Below are positions 1 to 9,002 of a stretch of DNA of 45,783 bases, in pieces (the first letter of the stretch is position 1; each line of letters opens with the position of its first letter). The notes beneath the pieces were generated by a model that saw only the letters and a program-made list of their open reading frames with translations, was not told the DNA's origin and made no database searches. The stretch is from Candidatus Woesearchaeota archaeon (GTDB taxonomy: Archaea; Nanobdellota; Nanobdellia; Woesearchaeales; GW2011-AR4), in contig JACPTC010000046.1 of NCBI GenBank assembly GCA_016192985.1, positions 1 through 45,783 on the forward strand. The letters run 5' to 3'. A program made the translations under genes and the position numbers.

Positions 1-2
1 CT

Positions 3-3000
3 CCAAATGCAACCTTTACCACACCTGCAGATACAAGTTTATACACTAACAGGTCCACAACAACAACACAATCTATCGCCTTTAATGTTGATGATACCGA
101 TAGTACAGGACTCAATCTACCAGCTAACAACTCAATTAATGTAACCATCACAATAGGTTACAGAAACGCTAATGGCAGCTTTATAGGAGGAAGTCAATAT
201 GGGCTTTTAAGCTTCTTTAACAGCACAACAACTAATTTAACATGTACAACAACTGACACTTTAAGCTTGCAAAATACCACAAGAATAACCTGTAATACTA
301 GTATTGCATTGACTTCAAACGGCACTTACTTAATCAACATAAGTGGCAGGGACACAAGCAACAACAGCAATGCAATGAATTTGACAACTAATATAATATT
401 CGTAACCATTGACCAAATACCCCCCCTATTTGCGTATTATAACTTTACCAATGCATCATCTGTTAATATGACTGAATCAACAGCATTACAATTAGGAACG
501 TCAGCAGGCGCATCAAGAGCCCAAGGACCCAATTCATCAGTTATATATGCAATTTCAAACTGGACTGATAACCTGACATCTCCATTCAGAGGCCTGCTGC
601 AATTTTACAACGAGACTCCTACAGATACTGCTTCAAGATGGCAAACTTTAAACCAGTCAGATATAGCTTATCCTGCATTTAACACTTCAAATTGGCTGAA
701 CTTTTCATTCCCAATACCAACAGGACACAATGAGTTTGAAGGCAAGAACGTTAGCTTCAGGATTGTGGCAAACGATACAGTTGGAAACGTAAATACATCC
801 AATCAGGTTAAGAATTTCACAATTTTGATTAACGATACCACAAAGCCAACATTACTAGTTACAATAGTAGACGGGCAAGGTGCAGTTAATAATTCAAATA
901 TAACCGATGCAACCCCCACTGTAGTTTGGAATGTCACAGAACCAAACAAATTTAAGTACATAGCAGTACAAATTAACTCCCTGACAGATCCAAACTGTAA
1001 TGGATTCAGAAACTTCACTACAACAGTAGAATCAAACAGAAATAACACTTTAACTTTGCTTGACACAGGTGGATGTACGGGCTTAGGAAATGGCACAAAT
1101 ACCGTCAGACTAACAGCAGAGGATACATGGAGCAATTCTGAATTATACATACATAGCTTTACTATGCAAAGCGGAGTCACGCCTGTTATATCTTTGACTG
1201 GTTTATCCCTTGATCCACTTAATTTTAGTGCTGTAAATACAACTAATGTAACAAGCAGCACGGGCATTAACTTTTCCGCTACTGTTGCATCAACAACCAC
1301 GCTCAAGAACTTAAGCTTTACATCAAACTGCAATTCAACCGGGGGAACGTTTGCTGCTAACAGCACTATAAGGCCATTCCAGGACTCATGTGTAGGAACA
1401 TCAGCAAATCGAACTATTACAGTTACTGCATCAGACTTTGCTGGCAATACAGTCGCTAATACACTCCAATTTTTAGTCGACGATGTGGCACCTTCACTTG
1501 CCGTACAGCTCCCAACTCAGGGAAGCAGCGTTGCAAATAATGTCCCTCTTAATGTAACTGTTCAAGATAGCTCATTGTCAATATCTTTTGTCGGATATTA
1601 TCTTGATGACTTTGGAGTAACCCAATTGAATTTCACTGCAGGCGGTGCAGGGCATGGCAATGCAGCAATTAATACAAGCTATAATCGCTCAATTAATTTC
1701 ACTCCGGGTACTCACAGAATAAAGTTCACAGCCAATGACACACTTGGCAATACAGTTAACAGCAGCGTTATAACGTTTACAGTAACTGGTCCTGTTGTAT
1801 TCCTCGAGGTTAACAGAAGCATAGAGAGTTATATCGCAACAGTATTCAATAACAACATGACAAATGTTAGTACTAGGATACTAACTGATGTAGGTTATAT
1901 TGATTTAAACACCACAAACGAAACAGCAGGAAATACATTTGAATTATTATTCCAGATAAATGGAAGCATAAATGTCTCGTTGACAGAACTAAATGGCTCT
2001 GCTGCCAACTGGAACAAGATTAACTTTACGCCTTATGTAAACCAAACAAGCTTTGTCCCAGGATTGCAGAATAACTTTACAAATACAATCCTAAGCTCTG
2101 TATGGTTCAACAATTCTCTTGAAGAATTTATAACTCTTAATAACTCATATTATGGTGTTGTTGTGTTCTCATTAAACATTTCCGGAAATACGGCAACAGC
2201 CCAAGAATTCTGGTGGGTTGAAAACGAAGGTACATTGAATTCAAAGACCAACATAAGCCAGTGCACAAGCGCATTCACAAGAGCAACAACAACCCCGTGC
2301 TGGAACTATACTGCTAATGGCAAAACAATTATCCAAGTGCCACACTTCAGCATAGTTGTTGCAGTTAATGATAGCATACCGCCAACAGCAGTAATAAACA
2401 CCCCTGCATCACCACAATATGTTTCATCATTCGCGCCAAATGTAACCGTATCAACAGATGCAATTAACTGCTCATACTTAATTGATGTGACGAATGTGTC
2501 AGAGACTGCAATGACTAAAACTGGAACTGAGTGTATAGGTTCGTCAATAACGAGCCTAACAAATGGCTCCGAGCACAACATTACAGTAAGAGCGTATGAT
2601 GCAAGAGGAAACAAGAATGAAACCTCACTATTATTCACAATCAGTGATTTAACACTCCATACAGCAGCCATAAGCGACAGCAGCGGCTCGACAACTGGCA
2701 CTACAGTAAGCCTGACAGCAAATGAATCAGTTAATATGTCGCTTAGATATGGTGCTGCTGTTTCAAGCGCATGCACAACAATGGCATCAACTGCAACCCC
2801 AGAAACAGACTTTTCAAAGAGCCAATCAATTGCAATCAGCCTTTCAACAGTTACAAGCGATACTGTAATATGTTATAACGTCACATCCTGTGATAAAGCA
2901 GGCAATTGCCTAACAAACGGTTCATTTAACTTTACACAAAGTGCCACAGCAGCCGCAGCAGCAGCCGCAGCAGCATCGTCATCCTCATCAGGAGGAGGAG

Positions 3001-3686
3001 GTGGAGCGGTTGTGAGCAATGTAGTCGCATCCGCAGGCAGGCAGTGGGACAAACTGGCAGCTGGCTCAAGCGGAGTGCTTGCAATAAACAACGCCAACAT
3101 AGCAGTAACAGGAGTTGTTGTGGAAGTTAAGAACGAGGTAACAAGCCCATCAATAGATGTGGAAAGCCTCTCAGCAAATCCATTATCATCAGTTGCCGCA
3201 TCAAAAATATACCAATATCTCAATATAAAGAGAAACAACATTGCAGATTCTGACACTTCAAAGATTACAGTAAGCTTCAAAGTGCCAAAATCATGGCTTT
3301 CAACAAGTGGAGTTGCAGAAGACAATGTTGCGCTGTACAGATACAGCGACAGCAAATGGAATGTTCTGCCAACAACAAAGACAGGAGCTGATGCAAACAA
3401 TGCGATTTACGAATCAGTAACACCCGGGTTAAGCGTATTCGCTATCGGTGTAAAAGAGGCAGCTGCTGCACCAGCAGCGCCAGAAGAAGCACCAGCACCA
3501 ACTCCAGAAGCACCAGCAGCGCCAGAAGAAGCACCAGCACCAACTCCAGAAGCACCAGCAGCGCCAGAGGCTATGGCTGCGAAAGAGAAAATCAGCAGAA
3601 CAGCTATGGCATGGATAGTTGTTGCATTAATCGTTATTGTAGCAGCTGCAGGATACTTTTTGTGGCAGAAGAAGAAAGCCCAATAA
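3..3686 (+). CDS. Large PGF-pre-PGF surface protein, 5' end outside window
   Basis: The frame is open from the first bases of the window, so the N-terminus is missing; about 1227 residues are visible. Most of it is Thr/Ser/Asn-rich beta-sandwich-like repeats (segments such as DDVAPSL and NDTLGNTVNSS) with very many N-x-S/T sequons, typical of an N-glycosylated cell-surface protein. An Ala-Ser-Gly linker (about 2940-3010) precedes a segment resembling the PGF-pre-PGF domain (about 3018-3465; starts with ASAGRQWDKLAAGSSGVL). Two copies of a 14-residue Pro/Ala/Glu repeat form a stalk, followed by one transmembrane helix (about 3604-3660) and a QKKKAQ tail, so the C-terminus is membrane-anchored. 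The domain assignment is from recognition only. Likely an S-layer-associated or adhesion protein; the ligand is unknown. Confidence 0.85.
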   Translation, partial: PNATFTTPADTSLYTNRSTTTTQSIAFNVDDTDSTGLNLPANNSINVTITIGYRNANGSFIGGSQYGLLSFFNSTTTNLTCTTTDTLSLQNTTRITCNTSIALTSNGTYLINISGRDTSNNSNAMNLTTNIIFVTIDQIPPLFAYYNFTNASSVNMTESTALQLGTSAGASRAQGPNSSVIYAISNWTDNLTSPFRGLLQFYNETPTDTASRWQTLNQSDIAYPAFNTSNWLNFSFPIPTGHNEFEGKNVSFRIVANDTVGNVNTSNQVKNFTILINDTTKPTLLVTIVDGQGAVNNSNITDATPTVVWNVTEPNKFKYIAVQINSLTDPNCNGFRNFTTTVESNRNNTLTLLDTGGCTGLGNGTNTVRLTAEDTWSNSELYIHSFTMQSGVTPVISLTGLSLDPLNFSAVNTTNVTSSTGINFSATVASTTTLKNLSFTSNCNSTGGTFAANSTIRPFQDSCVGTSANRTITVTASDFAGNTVANTLQFLVDDVAPSLAVQLPTQGSSVANNVPLNVTVQDSSLSISFVGYYLDDFGVTQLNFTAGGAGHGNAAINTSYNRSINFTPGTHRIKFTANDTLGNTVNSSVITFTVTGPVVFLEVNRSIESYIATVFNNNMTNVSTRILTDVGYIDLNTTNETAGNTFELLFQINGSINVSLTELNGSAANWNKINFTPYVNQTSFVPGLQNNFTNTILSSVWFNNSLEEFITLNNSYYGVVVFSLNISGNTATAQEFWWVENEGTLNSKTNISQCTSAFTRATTTPCWNYTANGKTIIQVPHFSIVVAVNDSIPPTAVINTPASPQYVSSFAPNVTVSTDAINCSYLIDVTNVSETAMTKTGTECIGSSITSLTNGSEHNITVRAYDARGNKNETSLLFTISDLTLHTAAISDSSGSTTGTTVSLTANESVNMSLRYGAAVSSACTTMASTATPETDFSKSQSIAISLSTVTSDTVICYNVTSCDKAGNCLTNGSFNFTQSATAAAAAAAAASSSSSGGGGGAVVSNVVASAGRQWDKLAAGSSGVLAINNANIAVTGVVVEVKNEVTSPSIDVESLSANPLSSVAASKIYQYLNIKRNNIADSDTSKITVSFKVPKSWLSTSGVAEDNVALYRYSDSKWNVLPTTKTGADANNAIYESVTPGLSVFAIGVKEAAAAPAAPEEAPAPTPEAPAAPEEAPAPTPEAPAAPEAMAAKEKISRTAMAWIVVALIVIVAAAGYFLWQKKKAQ
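3471..3554 (+). repeat. Two tandem 42-bp repeats coding a Pro-Ala-Glu stalk
   Basis: Two 42-bp units (3471-3512 and 3513-3554), followed by a partial third, encode EEAPAPTPEAPAAP-type 14-residue repeats just before the transmembrane anchor. The units are nearly identical in DNA, so copy number could vary by slippage or recombination. It probably acts as an extended cell-wall-spanning stalk. Confidence 0.9.
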
Positions 3687-3740
3687 ATTCTTTCTTTAAT
3701 TTATAAAAATTTGTTTTGTATTCAAAATCCTTTCTTTTCT
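3687..3740 (+). terminator. T-rich terminator after surface protein gene
   Basis: Several T-runs follow directly after the stop codon (ttctttctttaattt, ttttgt, tttcttttct), the form expected for archaeal oligo-T termination. No strong hairpin is needed or seen here. Confidence 0.45.
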
Positions 3741-3756
3741 GTATAACTTGAAAGGG

Positions 3757-3792
3757 TTGAGTTTTAATGCAACGTTGCGAGCAAAAACTCAA
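3757..3792. other. Nested inverted repeat in noncoding DNA
   Basis: A perfect 9-bp inverted repeat (TTGAGTTTT ... AAAACTCAA) encloses a perfect 10-bp palindrome (GCAACGTTGC, 3769-3778). It could be the hairpin of a terminator or a protein-binding site. No promoter clearly points at it. Confidence 0.5.
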
Positions 3793-3833
3793 AGTTGTCA
3801 GCACAATCGTAAAAAGGTGGGGGTCGGCGCGAG

Positions 3834-4189
3834 TTATTTTTTCTTAATTATAGTGACTAGAAACATTATAGTTGCAGAGATAAAATAAAGGTAAACCAAT
3901 TGCAAGACAATAAAAACCAATTTTGCCAATAAACTTATAGCTTCGTTTCTCAATATATCCAAATCTAAATTAAGCATTAATAGGAGCAGTAAGAACATAG
4001 ACGTTCCTCCTAAAATCCTAACTAACAATGGTTGTGGGCATCTACCATCAGGAGTTCTATCAATTGGTGTACAAGCTCTGGCGTCGAAAATGAGATTGTT
4101 AATATTAGAAACAAAAAACCTAATACAAACAAATATATGCAGATTATTATTTTACCTTTTGTCGGCTTTAGAAACTCTTTCCAATCCAT
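3834..4189 (-). pseudogene. Small membrane protein broken by a frameshift
   Basis: From an ATG at 4189 the minus strand reads MDWKEFLKPTKGKIIICIYL and on through a hydrophobic helix, then stops at about 4022. In the next frame the same region reads FDARACTPIDRTPDGRCPQP and continues in phase into two more hydrophobic helices and a KKK tail ending at 3834. Joined by one frame change near 4085-4095, the pieces give a coherent protein with three transmembrane segments and a Cys-containing loop. The MxWKEFLKP start is familiar from small DPANN membrane proteins. Either the gene is decayed or the assembly has a one-base error. Its function is unknown. Confidence 0.55.
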
Positions 4190-4332
4190 AATATACACTT
4201 TAAATCAACTACTATTTATATTTGCTGAAGAACTTTTATTATAATTGAAGCTATCGTGCGAGCCGACTCCCTAATAATATTTCTGCCGACAATTGAATAT
4301 AACTGGTGATTTTTGACAGAATTATAGAGGAT

Positions 4333-4363
4333 GAATTAAACATCTATAATAATTGTTTAATTC
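4333..4363 (-). terminator. Hairpin and T-run downstream of pilin gene
   Basis: A 9-bp inverted repeat (GAATTAAAC / GTTTAATTC, 13-nt loop) lies just past the end of the pilin operon. On the minus strand, the stretch between the pilin stop and this hairpin (about 4374-4400) is a long T-rich tract. Together they are a plausible end of the pilus transcript. Confidence 0.45.
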
Positions 4364-4403
4364 GTTCTAATCTATAAAAAAACAAATAAAAAAAATAATT
4401 GAT

Positions 4404-4844
4404 TTATCCTTCTATCCTTGTTGTTACTTGCCCTCTGTTTGTATGCTGGACTCCGCCGAAATCGCTTGACGTAGTGTATGTAACATTTAATTCTCCATTA
4501 TACTTTGAGGAGCCTGTATTTACGCATGTCAATGTTACAGTCTTTTGGGCGCCATTGGCAACTGCGCCTTGGCTTCCTGCAGGGGTGCATTGGTGCGCTC
4601 TTACATCATCGACAGTTATCTCATAGCCTAATGAATTCTGCATGACGACCTGCAACTGTGTTGATGTTGCTTTGTGGTCCAAGCATGCAATTCCAGCCTG
4701 CAAAGTGCATTTTGCCGGTAAAAACCTGTCAGGGCTTAAAACACCAAAATAGGCAAGTGCGCCTACTGCTACAAGCACCACCAGTATAGCCCATCCATAA
4801 GTCATTAAAAATTCCAATGCTGCTTGTGATTTTTTGTTTATCAT
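4404..4844 (-). CDS. Type IV pilin-like protein (class III signal), paralogue 2
   Basis: 146 residues. The N-terminus MINKKSQAALEFLMTYGWAI is a class III (archaeal prepilin) signal: a short basic leader, then a ~20-residue hydrophobic helix starting near the cleavage site with Glu at mature position 5. A small ectodomain with four Cys follows. A GTG start 9 nt upstream is possible, but it lies inside the Shine-Dalgarno GAGGTGA (4850-4856), so the ATG at 4844 is chosen. It is a clear paralogue of the upstream pilin: both share FLMTYGWAILVVL, LAYFGVLSP and a C-x-L-x-x-G-x-x-C pattern. Likely a structural pilus subunit; it needs a prepilin peptidase, which is not in this window. Confidence 0.85.
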   Translation of the reverse strand: MINKKSQAALEFLMTYGWAILVVLVAVGALAYFGVLSPDRFLPAKCTLQAGIACLDHKATSTQLQVVMQNSLGYEITVDDVRAHQCTPAGSQGAVANGAQKTVTLTCVNTGSSKYNGELNVTYTTSSDFGGVQHTNRGQVTTRIEG

Positions 4845-4849
4845 ATATT

Positions 4850-4856
4850 TCACCTC
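4850..4856 (-). promoter_or_regulatory. Shine-Dalgarno deciding pilin start
   Basis: GAGGTGA lies 5 nt ahead of the ATG at 4844 and overlaps the alternative GTG, ruling the GTG out as a start. The upstream pilin has the same motif and spacing (5335-5341). Confidence 0.75.
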
Positions 4857-4876
4857 ATTATTTTTATAATCATAAT

Positions 4877-5329
4877 TTATTCAACCTTCGAGTTTAAACT
4901 GCCATACATTGTTTTTGTAAGGTTTGTATTTTTTTCAGTATAGCCTATTGTTATGTCCCCTTTATACCTGTCTTTTACAGCCCCATTGCTGCAAGTGCCT
5001 CCTATTACAAAACTAGTGGAAGCTCCTCCGCCAATTAATTCTGTGCTAAATGCGCTGCTGCAGCTGCCAACAGTAATGCTATTGACTGTTACAGTTTTGC
5101 CTTCAACAGTGTTAGCGAGAACTAATGTGATTTTGCTAGTTTCTACTTTATGGCCCTCGCAAAGAAAACCAGGTTCCAAAATACATTTTTCTGGAAGAAA
5201 CTTTGCAGGGCTTAAAACGCCAAAATAGGCAAGCGCTGCTATTGCAGCAAGAACAACAAGGATAGCCCACCCATAAGTCATCAAGAATTCCATTGCAGCT
5301 TGGGCTTTAGAATTACCAGAAATCTTCAT
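4877..5329 (-). CDS. Type IV pilin-like protein (class III signal), paralogue 1
   Basis: 150 residues starting MKISGNSKAQAAMEFLMTYG, with the class III signal followed by LAYFGVLSPAKFLPEKC. The ATG at 5329 follows a GAGGTGA Shine-Dalgarno (5335-5341). The frame is open 45 codons further upstream, but that extension lacks this signal and overlaps the platform-protein gene. It has four Cys in positions like those of the second pilin and a Gly/Ser/Thr-rich C-terminal beta domain. It lies immediately after the pilus platform genes, so the pair most likely forms the pilus shaft. The two differ most in the outer domain, as expected for exposed subunits. Confidence 0.87.
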   Translation of the reverse strand: MKISGNSKAQAAMEFLMTYGWAILVVLAAIAALAYFGVLSPAKFLPEKCILEPGFLCEGHKVETSKITLVLANTVEGKTVTVNSITVGSCSSAFSTELIGGGASTSFVIGGTCSNGAVKDRYKGDITIGYTEKNTNLTKTMYGSLNSKVE

Positions 5330-5417
5330 TAATTTCACCTCATTTTTAGAGCCATTTTTCTTTTGAATATCAATTAAATAACTACTATATAAATCTTTTG
5401 ATAGAAGATAAAAATTT

Positions 5418-6518
5418 TTACAAAACCAGTTTAAGGAGTTTTTCCGCCACGCCTTGGGCAACAAAATAGATTATCAGCGATACAGCTACAAAAATCGGTA
5501 TATACCTAATGCCGGATTTTACGTTTCCTTTTTTTATAGTTGAAATCATCATTGCAGAAAAAAATGAGGTTATCACTAAAGACACAGTGGCAAATATCCT
5601 GAAATCAGATCTTGTGACGCCTGTCCCTGAAAAAGTTAATGGAATGCCTACTGATGTGGCTATATTTGTGGTTTGCCCGAAGGCAGAGCCAAGATTGTGC
5701 ACTACCTCTATTAAAGCTCCTGACAAAGCAAACAGCACAGGAGCAGCGCCTATAGATGCAAAGGTTATAAATATGACATAAGTTGTGACATTTGCCGACA
5801 TTTCATTGATAATCGCTTTTTGCTCTTGTATGTTTACCGCAATCCTGTTGAGCAAGTCGCCAATTTTTCCCCCTGCTTCTATGCCTTCATTCAGCATGCT
5901 TACCGACCTTTTTAAAATCGCAGAGTCGTACCTTGATGCAAACTTTTCCAATGCTGTTTTCAAGTCAACTCCTCCCATTGTTTCCTTCGCTACTATCTCA
6001 ATCTCCTTTGCCAAAACGCCAAATCTCGGCCTTACTGCAAACCATAAAGCCCTGTCAATTGTCATGCCTGCATTTATATTTGATGCTGTTAATTGCAGAA
6101 AATCCGGTAAAACCTCTTCTATGTCCACTTTTCTCCTGAAAGTCTTTAAGTCAACAGCAATGTAAAACAGAATCCACATGCTGAACAGCAAAAGGACAAA
6201 TATAAACACCCAGAGCACAATCATGGATGATACTATTGTGCCCCATGAAATTCCATAATTTACGGAAAAATAGTAAATAAGCCACGCAGATATCGCAAGG
6301 TTAATAACTATAGCGATGTTAAAAAAAGTCTTGGAAAGCTTTTGGTGGTTTACATCAAAGCCTGCCCTTTCAATGTAATCCCTTATCCTCTGCCTTCTTT
6401 CCTGTGAAACTAATTTCTTTTGCTGTTTTTTTATAAATCTTTTTTTTAATAATTCTATATTTCTCTGCGGATGCAGCTCTTCGGTTTCTTTCTTGAATAT
6501 GCTTTTTATTTTAAACAT
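5418..6518 (-). CDS. TadC/FlaJ-type pilus platform protein 1
   Basis: About 366 residues. Two T2SSF-like cytoplasmic helical regions are separated and flanked by hydrophobic segments (about residues 70-90, 100-125, 250-270, 310-335 and 340-360). The motif DIEEVLPDFLQLTASNINAG and the later LLNRIAVNIQEQ are typical of archaeal TadC/FlaJ proteins. It is the inner-membrane platform that couples the secretion ATPase to pilin insertion. The ATG at 6518 is preferred over a TTG three codons upstream; neither has a good Shine-Dalgarno. It follows the second platform gene by about 24 nt and precedes the pilins. Two separate platform genes are usual for archaeal Tad-like systems. Confidence 0.87.
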   Translation of the reverse strand: MFKIKSIFKKETEELHPQRNIELLKKRFIKKQQKKLVSQERRQRIRDYIERAGFDVNHQKLSKTFFNIAIVINLAISAWLIYYFSVNYGISWGTIVSSMIVLWVFIFVLLLFSMWILFYIAVDLKTFRRKVDIEEVLPDFLQLTASNINAGMTIDRALWFAVRPRFGVLAKEIEIVAKETMGGVDLKTALEKFASRYDSAILKRSVSMLNEGIEAGGKIGDLLNRIAVNIQEQKAIINEMSANVTTYVIFITFASIGAAPVLFALSGALIEVVHNLGSAFGQTTNIATSVGIPLTFSGTGVTRSDFRIFATVSLVITSFFSAMMISTIKKGNVKSGIRYIPIFVAVSLIIYFVAQGVAEKLLKLVL

Positions 6519-6541
6519 TGTAAGCAAAATGGAAGACTAGG

Positions 6542-7378
6542 TTAAAAGTCAATTGCAGGTCTGGAGAACTTTACCATAGCAATGAACATGAACTGCACAA
6601 AGCCCAGAAATCCCGCAAGAGAAATGAGAACAGTGAGGCTAAGCTCAAATTGTATAAAAGAAGACAAAATTATCAGCATGGTCATCCCAAGTGAAGGCAG
6701 GATAACAGCAACTATCATATAGAACATGGCTAATGGGTTCAGCTTCTTTCCGTACTTATTAACCTCATTCATCTGGTCCTTTGTTATCTGCTCCATTACT
6801 GAATAAAGGGATTTTGCGATGTCTGAGCCCGTTCTCAGGGAATTTATTATCTGCCACAGAATTTTTCTAAAGTCATTTGATGGCGCATACTCAACAGCCT
6901 CATTTAATGCATCTTCCATGCTGGTCCCCAAATCAACCTTGTCAGTAAGCTCCTTGAAGTAATTCCCTATCACCTCATAATTTCTTGAAATATTTATCAT
7001 GGCATTGTAAAGAGGCACTCCGGACTCAAGCTCGATGATTAGGAATCTGCCGGCAAAAACAATCTCCTTGCTTATGTCTTTCTCCTTTTTCCTTATCCTT
7101 ACATCAGGCAGCCTGATCATGTAAAATACCATGACAAGAAATATGATTGGAACAATGAAAAACAAAACACCTTTGAGCAAGTTTAGCTTAGCGAGCACTA
7201 AGAACAGGGAAACAACAACACCCGTTGTCATATAAAATGCAGAAACGAATGTTTTCTTGATAAACTCTTCGGGCTTTTCCTCCATTCCCGCCTGCTTTAG
7301 CTTAAGTTTAAGATTTGGGAAAGCTTTTGAAATTCTTTGAAAAACAGTGCTAATTGCCCTTGTTTTTATCTTAATCAC
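6542..7378 (-). CDS. TadC-type pilus platform protein 2
   Basis: 278 residues with hydrophobic segments near residues 45-65, 70-90, 215-240 and 250-270, surrounding one T2SSF-like region (GRFLIIELESGVPLYNAM, then GTSMEDALNEAVEYAPS). It is shorter than the other platform protein, and the two likely form a heteromer. It starts with GTG at 7378, overlapping the end of the ATPase gene by 8 nt, which shows translational coupling. Role inferred from family and position: an integral-membrane scaffold for pilus assembly. Confidence 0.85.
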   Translation of the reverse strand: MIKIKTRAISTVFQRISKAFPNLKLKLKQAGMEEKPEEFIKKTFVSAFYMTTGVVVSLFLVLAKLNLLKGVLFFIVPIIFLVMVFYMIRLPDVRIRKKEKDISKEIVFAGRFLIIELESGVPLYNAMINISRNYEVIGNYFKELTDKVDLGTSMEDALNEAVEYAPSNDFRKILWQIINSLRTGSDIAKSLYSVMEQITKDQMNEVNKYGKKLNPLAMFYMIVAVILPSLGMTMLIILSSFIQFELSLTVLISLAGFLGFVQFMFIAMVKFSRPAIDF

Positions 7379-8957
7379 CCAAAGCCTTGTTTTTTCTCAC
7401 ATAGTCCATTAGACTGTCCTTATTGGTGTAATACTCTGCCATTGCCCTTCCCACAGCATCGACAGTGTTTACTTTGTTCTTTGCAAGCCATTTTAAAATA
7501 GCCTCCTTTTCACTTAAAGACCTGTTAAGCTCGTTTCTTGTAAACCCGGTAAACAACTCTATAGTGCTTATCAAAGCCTTTGAATTTGCGATTTTTCTAA
7601 AAACGTTTTTTCTTATGTCCAGCTGGATAATCACATTTGGCTCGGCATTTGGCAATATTTCGGATATTTGAAATGTCTTTCTCACGCCTGTGCGCCTGTT
7701 TCTATACTGTACAATTATCATTGAAATTGCAGGCAGCATTGTTTTTGGAATTTCGATAGGGGGGTTTGTAAGCCTAGTTATTGTCTCTTGGGCGTCATTT
7801 GCGTGCACTGTGGCATATACGCTATGGCCGGTATGAATTGCCTCAAAAAGCACCTCTGCCTCTCTCTTTCTTCTTATCTCACCTACAATAATCCTGTCTG
7901 GCCTCATCCTTAAGGAGTTAACAAGCAAATCAAGCATTGAAACCTCGCCCTTGCCTTCGGGATTTGGCAGCCTTGTAACCATCGGAACCCAATGCAAGAA
8001 CTTTGGCAGCTGTATTTCCCTTGTGTCTTCTATGCTTATAATCCTTTGACTTGGAGGAAAGAAATTTGCAACTACATTAAGCATAGATGTTTTCCCGCTT
8101 GCAGTTCCCCCTGCTATTAGGGTAGACAGCTCATACTGCACACCAAGCCACATTAGTGCAGCTGCCTCTGGGGAAATTGTGTTGTCCCTTATGAAGTCCG
8201 TTATTGTCCATGGCTTTGTTGCAAACTTCCTTAATGTGATTGTATTGCCCCTCTCAGAAATTGGCTCAAGAGTTGCATTGACTCTGTCACCTCCTTTTAA
8301 GTGAGCGTCCATCAAGGGCTCAAGTATTGTCAACTGCCTTCCAACTCTTCTTCCAATCATTGTTGCGTAATGCCTGATTTGGTCTTCATTTGCAAGCATA
8401 ACTGTAGTCTTAAGCCATCCAAATTTTTTGTGGTAGACCCAGACAGGCTCGTCCGCGCTGTTTATTGATATCTCCTCAAGCTCCGCATCATCCATTAAGA
8501 TTTCAATGTTTCCCATGCCAAGGCTTCTTTGTATAAGGTATGATTTGAGAAAATTTGCCGTGGTTTCATCAGCATCAGGGAAGTGCTTGCTTACCAAGGT
8601 TGTTATTGCATCAATAAACCTTTGCTCAATAATTCCTGTATCTTTTGATGTGAGAATCTCAACCATGCCAAGACTAACCTGCGCTGTCAGTTCTTCCCTT
8701 ATCTTTTCTAGAATAAGCTCTGTGGTCTTGCTTATGCTTGATATTGAGACCTCGTAAATAGGGACAAATTCTCCCCTCTTTTTGTAAACTTTAATTGTTA
8801 TGGGTATGTTATCAGAAAGGAAATTATAGGTTGAAATAACCTTTTTTTCGTCCTTGCTTGCATCAAGAGAGGCCAATTTATGTTTTTCTTCTTTCTTTTT
8901 GCCGTCATGCAGGGCAATTGCAGGCAAGCCAGTTACCTTTACTTCATCTTTCAACAT
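7371..8957 (-). CDS. Type IV pilus secretion ATPase (TadA/VirB11/FlaI family)
   Basis: About 528 residues. Walker A GGTASGKT (about residues 283-290), Asp box IISIEDTREIQL, Walker B-like RPDRIIVGEIR and His box HTGHSVYATVHAN are all present in family order, so the enzyme should be active. The N-terminal ~150 residues are a helical domain typical of archaeal members. It powers pilin insertion and extrusion from the cytoplasmic face. The ATG at 8957 follows GAGGTG; a GTG at 8963 lies inside that motif. Only one ATPase is visible, so there is no dedicated retraction ATPase here. It lies between the coiled-coil winged-helix gene and the two platform genes. Confidence 0.93.
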   Translation of the reverse strand: MLKDEVKVTGLPAIALHDGKKKEEKHKLASLDASKDEKKVISTYNFLSDNIPITIKVYKKRGEFVPIYEVSISSISKTTELILEKIREELTAQVSLGMVEILTSKDTGIIEQRFIDAITTLVSKHFPDADETTANFLKSYLIQRSLGMGNIEILMDDAELEEISINSADEPVWVYHKKFGWLKTTVMLANEDQIRHYATMIGRRVGRQLTILEPLMDAHLKGGDRVNATLEPISERGNTITLRKFATKPWTITDFIRDNTISPEAAALMWLGVQYELSTLIAGGTASGKTSMLNVVANFFPPSQRIISIEDTREIQLPKFLHWVPMVTRLPNPEGKGEVSMLDLLVNSLRMRPDRIIVGEIRRKREAEVLFEAIHTGHSVYATVHANDAQETITRLTNPPIEIPKTMLPAISMIIVQYRNRRTGVRKTFQISEILPNAEPNVIIQLDIRKNVFRKIANSKALISTIELFTGFTRNELNRSLSEKEAILKWLAKNKVNTVDAVGRAMAEYYTNKDSLMDYVRKNKALGD

Positions 8958-9002
8958 ACACACCTCTTTTTAACTTAAAGTCTAACAAAAACCAATTGCA
9001 TG

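Noticed and set aside
803-1447. Antisense ORF of 214 codons, also 2306-2776 and 2873-3400
   Set aside because: Shadow frames of the Thr/Asn/Ser-rich surface gene; composition is that of complemented repeats and no start signal or motif fits.
4032-4244. Plus-strand ORF of 70 codons
   Set aside because: Overlaps the frameshifted minus-strand membrane protein, which reads better; no promoter or Shine-Dalgarno.
3819-4271. Insertion sequence bounded by inverted repeats
   Set aside because: The repeats are short and imperfect, there is no transposase, and no target duplication was seen.
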